Positions 55,641 to 64,000 of a DNA stretch of 64,000 nt are shown here, piece after piece. The translations under genes and the position numbers were made by a program. The stretch comes from Capsicum annuum. Its lineage: Eukaryota; Streptophyta; Magnoliopsida; Solanales; Solanaceae. The DNA is taken from assembly GCF_002878395.1 (NCBI RefSeq), contig NC_061120.1, positions 118,041,213 to 118,105,212 of the forward strand. Direction: 5' to 3'. Below the pieces are notes generated by a model. The model was not told the DNA's origin. It did no database searches and saw only the letters and a program-made list of their open reading frames with translations. Position 1 is the stretch's first letter, and every line of letters begins with the position of its first letter.

Positions 55641-57695
55641 AGACTATCATTTAATCATATGATTTTATGAGAATAACAATGGATAAATTGATATCGACTG
55701 TAAAAACTCTTTTCATCATTATGGATGAATCATTCTCTTAAAATCTCATGCTCAAATTCTTTATGTATTAGAAGTTATGAATTTTAGGGTAGGCTCGTTT
55801 TGCACAAAATCGAAGTAAGGTGTGATCTAATGAAATTCCGAATGAAATAGGAATGTTTTTTGGTGTTTTATTAGATATATAATTAGCTAGGCAATAAGGA
55901 ACATACAAAAATTTACAGAACAAAATTTGTGTAGGTAGAACTCCCGTAATTGGTCTTAACATAAAACGCATTGTTTGAAATTTCCAAAATTTAAGGTGTA
56001 TTGTAAAAATTGGAATTTTTAGAAGAAATTGGACATTCTAATTTGTCCATGATTTGATAGCGACATGAAAGTCTCTATAGTAGAGAAATGCCTCTATAAC
56101 GATGCAGAAATTATGGAATATTATGCTAGTTCTAGCTAAGTACTTGTAGTTGCATACTATTTTATATATATAACATGCCTTATTTATCCGGATTGGACTC
56201 TGTTCTAGTAGATTTTGGTATTTTGTCTTTTAATATTGTATAGGATGTGGAATTAAAGTGCAAATCCTTTAATTTCCCAATTTAAAATTAAGACATGCAT
56301 AAGTAACTAGACATATTTTATCATCTATTTAGGTTTAGTATATAATTTATTTCTATTATTGATTGTGATCTTTTGTACACTGTTGACATTCTTATGGTAT
56401 GGTATGTATACTAATATTATAGTTAGGTATGGTTACTATTTGTGTCACTATAGTGATGTATATCCCTATAGCAATCAAAGTTTTAAATTTATTCAAAAGT
56501 TCTTCACAATTTTATTCTTCTAAATACATTTTGGGGCAAGAGAGTGACAATTTTTTGTGTTTTAAACTATATTATCATCAGTTGACCTTGTTAAGATAAG
56601 GATTTCATCCATGTTAACTAGTATTGATAATTTTTCCTTAGAGTTGCTAATTTAAGATGTTTGAGGAGGGTTTAGGGCTGGCTATAATTGTTTTCCCAGT
56701 GACAAAGATTAAATTTAAGATAAACTTAATGGGTAATGATTATAAATGGGTAATTCACCATTGTATTCACTAATTAATTCATGAAATTGTTTGTAAATAT
56801 TAATTACAGAGGAAAATCCATATAACTGGGAGGGAATGATCATGAACTTGGCTTTGTTTATTGGGTGTGAGTTATAATTCTCAATGTGGTAGGCCATTTT
56901 AGTAATTATGTGTTTATATGCATTTTCTAAACCATGTTAAAGAAATAAATTCATGGAAGGGCAAAGCTACAACTTAAAGAATTCGTGCAAGCTTGATTCA
57001 AAGTAGATGATTGTACTATAGTTTAATTCAATATGTACTATAGGTGAATGTTAACTACTCTGCAGTAGCTTTTTACTCCATATTCTTTGGTTTTGTCAAT
57101 TCAAATAATTTTATGTTGTAGTATAATTATGACCTATCTTATTGTTAAAGATGGAATATTGTAACATTTGGGATATTCTCAAGGTCTATTTGTGAAATAA
57201 GGTTTGAAGATACTTTGGTATGATATTTTAGTATAGGGACAAAAAATTTCCCTTGCTACTTATTATGAGGGTGTATGCATTACCCATATAATGTATGTAC
57301 AAGGGTCAGGTGAGTTTTATGGCTCCATGAGTGATTTGGTTAATATATTTTTATGGTTGACAAATGTTTAATTTTTCTTGACTTGAATTAAATATAGTGA
57401 TGATATATTGACTTGTTAATTGTAAATCCTAAACTACTTATTTGATACTTGTTGTGCGAAGTGTATGTTAGTTTTGAACATAAATTAATTTTTTTGTACT
57501 ATTTTTTTAAGTGTTCATTTTCTTATCTTGGGTTGGCCAAATGATCCTACTAGTACACTATGGGTTTCTTGTGTGCTAATAGTACATATTCTCTCAATTT
57601 GTTGAGAGCAATACATATTCTAGCAGATCATACGAGACATCATTTTTGAATCTAGTGGGTGATTTAGATTTTAGTGTGAGTAGCAAATTCATGAT
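55641..57695. other. AT-rich intergenic sequence, nothing recognised
   Basis: About 2 kb without family-like translation, LTR ends, PBS or RNA gene. It may contain the decayed 3' UTR and LTR of the pol fragment at 55187-55640, or host DNA. The last bases CATGAT at 57690-57695 flank the next LTR. Confidence 0.45.
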
Positions 57696-60600
57696 TGTAA
57701 CACCTCGATTTTCTGAATCGAAATGCTACACGGTGCTCATGACCCCGAAGGACCACAAGCTAACACATGATGGATATTTATACCTGTATACTGCATAACA
57801 TATCATAAAATGTGGAAATATGAACATGAAAGGCCATAAGGTTCGAATAAATAAATGTCTGAAGAAGGTATAACAATACCAAAACAAGTCATTAATACTG
57901 AAAATAATGAGATTTGAATATCTAATCTAACATCTAGTCTGAAAGACTCTAACTGAACTGAATGAGGAGTTGACGGAATATGTCTCCACTAAATCCATCA
58001 AGCAACTGAATAATAAAAATAGCAATAATCATATCGTCCTCGAATGAGAAGGACTCACTGCAAACTCTTAATGCGGGAATGCTACTGTTGATCTGGAGCT
58101 CGTACCTCTAAACCTATGGTGTAATAAAAGAGAAAGCACCATAGCGCAAATGCGTCAGTTCGTTTGAATGTACTGAGTATATGGTGAGGTAGGCTAAATG
58201 CAAAGGGTTATATGAATGAACAATGCTGACTAATATGAATGTGAGAATACATAAATACATAAATAACTGTAACTGAACTCGTTGAGATACTAACTACTGA
58301 GTCTGAATACTGATAACATGAGTGTACTGATACTGACATAGTGAATAGGTGAATGACTATTTTTGATAGTTCAAATTATGAAGAACTGGTCTAGTGGACT
58401 GTGTCTGACAGTCTTGAAGCTGAATACTGATATCATGAATTCTGATAACTAATATGACTGATACATGCGTTTAGAAAACTGATATAATTGTGATGATTGG
58501 CCTAAGTGATGTAACTGATACTGAGCGACTGTATCTGACAGTCTAAGTTCTGATTGAACTATCTGAGTTCTATTTTATATGGAGTAATCGAATTTGAGAT
58601 CAGTCCTATCTAGCGAGTGATCTTCAAATACCACGATTCTGATACTATTTAATAATAGTTGAGATCAGTCCTCTCTAATGGATGATCTTGAAGTCTATTT
58701 ATAATGATAAGGATTGAGTGTCTCTAATAGTACTGAATCTATACTACAGAACTGAGTTGACTGTATGTGACAGTCCTTAATCTGTAACTAAAACTGTGGG
58801 AAATGTTCATCTAACCGACATGCCCTAAACTAAGCTTACTGGGGTCCAATCTCTACGCTGACTAGAAGGGTGTCAGTACCGCCCCACTAGTAAAAACATC
58901 TTCTGTGGAGTCAATCCAAATCTAGTAGGTGACTCCTGGGATCAGTCCTATACATATAAATGTGCTAACGGGTGACCCGTGAGTATCTCAGTCCTACCTA
59001 ACGGGTGACATCTCATACCTACACTACGTAGTTCTGAAACATAGGGATTACTTCTAAGGATCTCAGTCCTAATATAGAGAGTAAGTCCCAATCCCTAGGC
59101 TCACTTGGTGTTGAATCCTACTCCCATCAGAAAGACACTAACCTAAATAACTGGGCTAAACTGAATAACTGAACTTAAATGATTACCTGAACTGATACTG
59201 ATTAACTAGACTAATACTAGTGGAATTGTTTAGCGGAGCTAAACTATGTTTAATGGATTCCGATAACTAACGGAATGCACTAAGTTCTGAGGACTGGTTG
59301 AAATTATTGAAGTTACTGAGATTGACGTTGAATACTGAGGTTATAGTTATTACTTAGTACTGAGATCACTGAGATTACTGAACTACTGAGATTACTGAGG
59401 TTACTGGATTTTCTTGAGTCACATGACTGACTTATTTCTATAGATCATGGCTTGACTGAGAGTATCATGAAAACATGAAATGGCTCTAGGCACACAGCTA
59501 TATTTTTTGGGTACAAGTACCCCTAGGACTCAATGAAAGGAAACTGACACACATGACTGACTTGATTATAAGAATAGAGTCCATAATCAACAATATCACA
59601 AATAAGGGATTTCATACTAAGCATGGTTCTCAACAATCTATTTCATGGAAGGGAATTTCATACAACATGTATATACTTCCATAGATTTCAATATCATGCT
59701 CATTACATATTACAACCACAATCCATAGTATCATAACTTGGGGAATTTCATGAAGTACATGGGTATTAAACATCTTGTACATGAGTGGGTTTTCCAAGTA
59801 AGCATAGCATAATTCTGTAAGACTATTTCATGAACATCCCAAGCACATTTACAAGACACAATATCAACATGAAAATCATTGGAATATGGGGGCATATCAT
59901 GAATCCTTCACTTAGTCACAATTTAGCTATATTGCATGATTTCTAATCTCTTAGGTATTTTATCAAACACATTACATGCACAACATAGGCGTAGGTGTAA
60001 ATCATACAATTACTCATCATAAATAATAAAACTTACATGTTTTGAACTCATATGATGTCATAGATTCATAATAACACATAAAGATTCTATTTTGGCATCA
60101 TTCAACACATAAACATGAGCAACAATCCACTCATAACATGAAAACCATAATATATAGTTTTAGAAAAGGGTTCTTGAACATCATGGACAAAAGGAGTCCA
60201 TGAATGAACACACGCATACCATAGAAAGGTAACCTTGATGATTTGCTGGAGTTCTTGGATTGGAAAGTTAATTCTTGATTATCTTGGAAAAAGGCTTGAA
60301 TCTTGCTTTTGAGAGATGAGTTTGATGGAAACCCTAATCTTGTGGTTGAGAGTGTAACAGAGGGTTTTTGAGATAACTAAAAAAAATGGGAAAAATTCTG
60401 CCTCTTTAGGGTTATAAGTCATGGAAGGTGAAGATAATGATCAAAATACCCTTGCAAAAATGCCCATGAATTGCTTGAAAAATATACTTGACGCCATCCG
60501 TGACAGGCCGTCAGGTCCATGATTGGCTGTCAAGAATGGTCATCACAAAAGGGGTCTAAATTCTTGATTTTCTACCCAGAGCTGACGACATCATCAGAAA

Positions 60601-61053
60601 TGTCCTCAGAATGTGATGAGGTCATCAAAAAGATTGTCAAAAACGTGATAGCCCATCAAAAATATCTTCACCATTTTCCATCTTGACATGCTTGAATAAA
60701 ATGGGGATAACTCCTTGCTCCGATATTAGTTTAGGAGAAATTTGTATCGTTGGAAAGCTAATTAAAAAAGATTTCATTTGATATATAGTAAACCACCCAG
60801 TTCTGTATATATAACGTTGTATGGTCGATTAAAGTTGACCCAAGTTTTGACGCTCACTAAAACTTGAACAATAGAAAAGCTTTGAATTTGTACTTGAGTT
60901 AGGGGACCTCTATGACATAAGTTCATGCTCAAATAGATTCCCACAATACATAATTGATTAACACACTAAATTTATATAGGATTTGAGGCTTTTGAAACAT
61001 CCACGCATAGGAATGATGGATTTTTATTCTTGTCCAAAATGTGGGGTATTACA
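57696..61053 (-). repeat. LTR F: 3' LTR of the third gag-only element (3358 bp)
   Basis: In plus coordinates it begins TGTAACACC and ends GTGGGGTATTACA, immediately before the reversed purine tract ATATCTCCTAATTGG. It matches the visible 620 bp of LTR G (63380-64000) at roughly 85 percent by eye. Minus-strand landmarks: cassette 60480-60660, donor TATG|GTATGCGTG (boundary 60220/60219), hairpin with perfect 8-bp stem (60203-60181), GGGTACTTGTACCC (59522-59509). Confidence 0.88.
60181..60224 (-). promoter_or_regulatory. splice-donor-like site and hairpin in LTR F
   Basis: On minus TATG|GTATGCG, then 16 nt on TCATGGAC pairs perfectly with GTCCATGA around the loop TCCTTTT. Same layout as LTR0, LTR2 and LTR E. 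Confidence 0.55.
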
Positions 61054-61944
61054 ATATCTCCTAATTGGAAACATCCGTCATTGAATGATACTGGCTAAGA
61101 TGAGGGAGAATACAACTTACACGAATGTATAGCATGAATAAATTATACTGATTTCATGGCTGGCATGACTGAAAACTGAGCATATCATACTATACATGCA
61201 TATCTGATGTATGGGTAGCTTATTTATGAATGTTAGACTGAGTGTTCTGATAAAATGAGTTTCTCAAATTGAGAATGCATATATGATGCTTAACTGATAA
61301 GTTGAATCTATGCATATCTGATGCATGATTATATGACTGACATGATACGTAAATGCATGACTGAAAGAACTAATAGCTGACCATGCATATCTGATCGTGA
61401 ATACATGACTGAACTGACTCACGAACATGCGACAGAACATGCAATGGTAAAGGCACTAAGATTGAACTAAAACATAAGAACATGACTGATTTTGCTACGT
61501 GACATATAGACTAAACATCATGAACTAAACTGAACCTCTGAATACTTGACTTACAGATGAGGTCTAACTTGAAGGTCAACTTATAAGTACCCTCTATTCT
61601 AGACTGAATTTGTTATGCAAGGAGAAATTGAAAGATCTAAGACATTAAAGTGTTAAGAGAAGGTGAGGTATCTCCCCCTTGGGATGCTATGTCCCTCTAA
61701 CAATGCTTACCTTAGGGATATATCGGGTGATGCACAGGGCATCTATGAACTAGATTATAACTAAACTTTGGGGGTCTAAAAATAATGCATGAGATGGACT
61801 AAACTTTTAACTAATAGGAGTTTCTACCTTGAAATAGATACATTCTCTAAGATTTTGGATAGCATGAATAGAAGCAAGGATGAGAAGACAAGTTAAAAAA
61901 ATTTGACTGCTCGATTGTTAAACTGACATGCTGGCTTTACTAGC
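61054..61944 (-). other. 3' UTR and polypurine tract of the third gag-only element
   Basis: Minus strand: after the gag-tail there is a non-coding region holding AGAGGGACATAG and GGGGGAGATACC (around 61665-61710), shared with unit 1. It ends in AATTAGGAGATAT directly before LTR F. Many ATGCATATCTGA-type words (61190-61400) recur irregularly. Confidence 0.65.
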
Positions 61945-63172
61945 TAACTCATACTGAAACATATGCTCGAATGAGAGAAAGAGGTCTAACAATGCATAGT
62001 ATGAACATAAAAGACTGGTAACATACCAAAATCTAAGTTAGGGAAACTTTCTGGATTAGGATAGATCTGGAGTGCATAATGTCTATTTTGATGCTAACCA
62101 CTATTGGTACCTTGCTGACGCAACTCCTTACCTTGCTGTTCTAGAACTCTACACTCTCACATCTTGTGGCATGGCTTACCACACCTAAATCATACATCAC
62201 TGCCTGCCATACATGCACCTAGATAACTCTTACCATACTCTTCGCAAGCGGATAAGTAAATCCTCTATTTTTACTACTCTGGGCCTCAGAGCCTAGCGCT
62301 CCATCATAATGGTCATTTCTAGACTTAGGTACTGGTACACTAGCTTTGGATGGAGCTTGGACTAAAAATTTTTGATTATGCTGAGAACGGTTACCACCCT
62401 GTGACTTAGGCTGAGCAAAGATGAAATTACCAGTCCTTGCTCTCTTACTCTGTCTCTTGCTCATCCTAATCTTGTGCTCCTCTATCTGCTGAGCATGTAT
62501 CATAAGTCTAGATAAAGTGGTATCACTATTCAACATGGTAGATCTACACTCATTTACCACACTATCATTTACCCCTAACACAAACTTACTTATTTTACCT
62601 CTACCGTCTGCTACCACATAAGGGGCATATCTAGCTAATAGAGTAAATTTGAGAGAATACTTCTTTACCATCATACCATTGTGCCTAAGGTTAATGAACT
62701 CTAGTACCTTAGCTTCTCTAAGCTCTAGTAGAAAAAATCTATCAAGGAAAGCAGAGGCAAACTCCTCCCACTCTATAGGGACTGCATCATAAAAACTTTC
62801 TTACTTCCATTTCTTGAACCAAGTATGAGCAACATCTTGTAATTGGTATATGTCTAACTCAGCACTTTAAACAGTAGTAACCCCTATAATATCTATCACC
62901 TTCTAAACCTGATCTAGGAATTCCTGTGGGTCTTCATCTGACTTAGACCCTGTGAAGGAATGAGGATTCATTCGGGTGAAGTCCCAAATTCTACCTGTAG
63001 CTAAATTGGTCACTGGGTTGGCCAGAATGATAGTTTTTCATTCATTCTTGGCAGCAACTGACTGAGCAAAAGTGGTGAATACAGCCCTAAACTCTGTATG
63101 AGAAACATGATCGCCTAAAAGGGCTTCAGGCTGAGGGTCTGAATGATTCCCATTTCTTCTTTTAGGGGGAAT
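61945..63172 (-). pseudogene. gag of the third gag-only element, decayed
   Basis: Starts at 63172 where ATG has become ATT (ATTCCCCCTAAAAGA). Reads TEFRAVFTTFAQSVA, GRIWDFTRMNPHSFTGS, DEDPQEFLDQV, AELDIYQLQDVAHTWFKKWK, VPIEWEEFASAFLDRFFLLELREAKVLEFINLR. From 62674 to 62219 an open stretch follows: KKYSLKFTLLARYAPYVV, ISKFVLGVNDSVVNECRSTML, LSRLMIHAQQIEEHKIR, then a basic linker and a degraded zinc knuckle near 62170. The last coding piece is YALLDL (61998-61981), the protease active-site motif with Pro to Leu, running into the same tail as units 1 and 2. No pol is present in the 2.3 kb between the LTRs. Confidence 0.87.
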
Positions 63173-63202
63173 ATCTTTAGAAGAAAGAGAGAAATGGATT
63201 AG
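63173..63202 (-). promoter_or_regulatory. splice-acceptor-like site before the third gag
   Basis: On minus CCTAATCC (branch-point-like CTAAT), ATTTCTCTCTTTCTTC, then TAAAG, two bases from the gag start. It aligns with the acceptor-like sites at 5910-5937 and 11320-11348. Confidence 0.55.
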
Positions 63203-63363
63203 GCTAAGATTATGCTCACTGGCACGATATGAGTACTGAAAAAAAGAAAACTATTCGTAATACATCTCATAGCCTCCTGCACATATGTGTGGTGCACAAC
63301 ACACATATGTACAAGAATCTACTAGATGCGGCATTCAGGCTTCTTAGGACTCTATTAAACCTA

Positions 63364-63375
63364 GCTCAGATACCA
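63364..63375 (-). other. primer-binding site, tRNA-iMet type (third gag-only element)
   Basis: On minus TGGTATCTGAGC, one substitution from TGGTATCAGAGC, five bases after the LTR end. Confidence 0.88.
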
Positions 63376-63379
63376 AGTT

Positions 63380-64000
63380 TGTAACACTCCGATTTTCTGA
63401 ACCGAAATGCTACATGCTACTCATGACCCAGAAGGACAATAATTTAACCCATGACTGATATTTGTACTTGGATACTGCATCATATATCATAAAATATAGA
63501 AACATGAACATAAAAGGCCATAAGGTTGAACTGAATAAGCGTCTGACAACAAAATGTCTGAAAAAGGTATCACAATACAAAAATAAGTCATAAATACTAA
63601 AAATAATGAGATCTGAATAGCTAATTTGACATCAAGTCTGAAAGCCTCTAACTAAACTGAATAAGGAGTTAAAGGAACATGTTCTAACTAACTCCATCTA
63701 GCAACTGAACAATAAATATAACAATAATAATATCGTCCTCGAATGAGAAGGACTCACTATAAACTCTAAACACTGGAATGCTACTGCTGATCTAGAGCTC
63801 GTGCCTGTGAACATATGGTGTAACATAATAGAAAGAACCATAGCACAAATGCGTTAGTACGTCTTATTGTACTGAGTATACGAGTGAGATAGGCTCAATG
63901 CAAAGGGTTATATGCATGAACAATGCTGACTGATATAAACGTGAGAATACATACATATATACATAATTGTAACTCAACTAGTGGAGATACTGAATACTGA
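63380..64000 (-). repeat. LTR G: 5' LTR of the third gag-only element (partial, leaves window)
   Basis: In plus coordinates begins TGTAACACTCC and is collinear with the first 620 bp of LTR F, including AAGGCCATAAGGTT, ATATCGTCCTCGAATGAGAAGGACTCACT and CTCGTGCCTGTGAAC. The remainder, with donor and cassette, lies beyond the window. Confidence 0.88.

Noticed and set aside
1170..60660. Phrase cassettes considered as CRISPR-like arrays
   Set aside because: Words are short, irregularly spaced, without uniform spacers, and inside eukaryotic LTRs.
5718..63375. PBS-like TGGTATCAGAGC segments as tRNA-Met gene remnants
   Set aside because: Only 12 bases match, each directly next to an LTR end, with no cloverleaf around them.
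1..64000. Endogenous plant pararetrovirus origin for the RT regions
   Set aside because: Domain order gag-PR-RT-RH-IN, tRNA PBS, LTRs and integrase cores identify Ty3/gypsy elements; no movement-protein or coat-protein type motifs were seen.

Overview
The window looks like plant nuclear repeat DNA made almost entirely of decayed LTR retrotransposons. I found no intact host gene, no rRNA or tRNA gene and no CRISPR array. Evidence for a plant: Ty3/gypsy polyproteins with domain order gag-PR-RT-RH-IN, primer-binding sites matching the 3' end of initiator tRNA-Met (TGGTATCAGAGC-like) or tRNA-Asp (TGGCGCCGTTGTCGGGGA), and LTRs of 2-3.5 kb. Protein wording and LTR termini are most like those I know from Solanaceae (tomato, potato, pepper, tobacco type). 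The family assignment is recollection and was not searched.

Layout. 1-3324: pol tail and 3' LTR of a Tekay/Del-like element. 3325-4374: minus-strand gag-PR fragment. 4375-16063: tandem array partial LTR - gag - LTR - gag - LTR, in which two gag-only internal regions share LTRs. 16064-17110: decayed gag-PR. 17700-25435: a complete LTR element of Athila/Tat type (tRNA-Asp PBS) with no recognisable pol and near-matching target duplications. 26800-32507 (minus): element A, truncated in integrase, with its 5' LTR. 32508-38482 (minus): element B with its 5' LTR. 38761-45067 (plus): element C, 5' truncated, with its 3' LTR. 45068-54018 (plus): element D, whose 3' LTR is split by a solo LTR (E, 51099-53654, minus). 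54019-57695: an LTR-like fragment, a pol tail, and AT-rich DNA with nothing recognisable. 57696-64000 (minus): a third gag-only element with 3' LTR, internal region and the start of its 5' LTR.

Most interesting signals. (1) Three gag-only elements (internal regions 5714-7660, 11125-12569 and, on minus, 61054-63379) lose protease at the same point, just after the catalytic YALLD(P) motif, and join the same tail. This indicates one non-autonomous lineage of the TR-GAG type, presumably moved in trans. (2) Their LTRs carry a 5' splice-donor-like site (AG|GTATG or AG|GTACG) about 140-175 nt after a TATA-like box where one is visible, and the gag start is preceded by a CTAAT branch-point-like motif, a pyrimidine tract and AG. 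This predicts a roughly 3 kb leader intron that removes the PBS from a gag mRNA. (3) A hairpin 13-17 nt inside that intron keeps its pairing while its stem sequence differs between LTR families. A second palindrome (GGGTAYTTRTACCC) shows a compensatory T-A to C-G change. (4) Most LTR families here carry, just upstream of the presumed start of transcription, a cassette built by repeating a short family-specific phrase; one copy has a fresh 17-bp tandem duplication.

All coding remnants are broken by stops and frameshifts. Many stops are CAG to TAG or TGG to TAG, as expected from deamination of methylated cytosine. Everything is old except possibly the shared LTR2/LTR3 sequence, which is about nine in ten identical by eye over long stretches.
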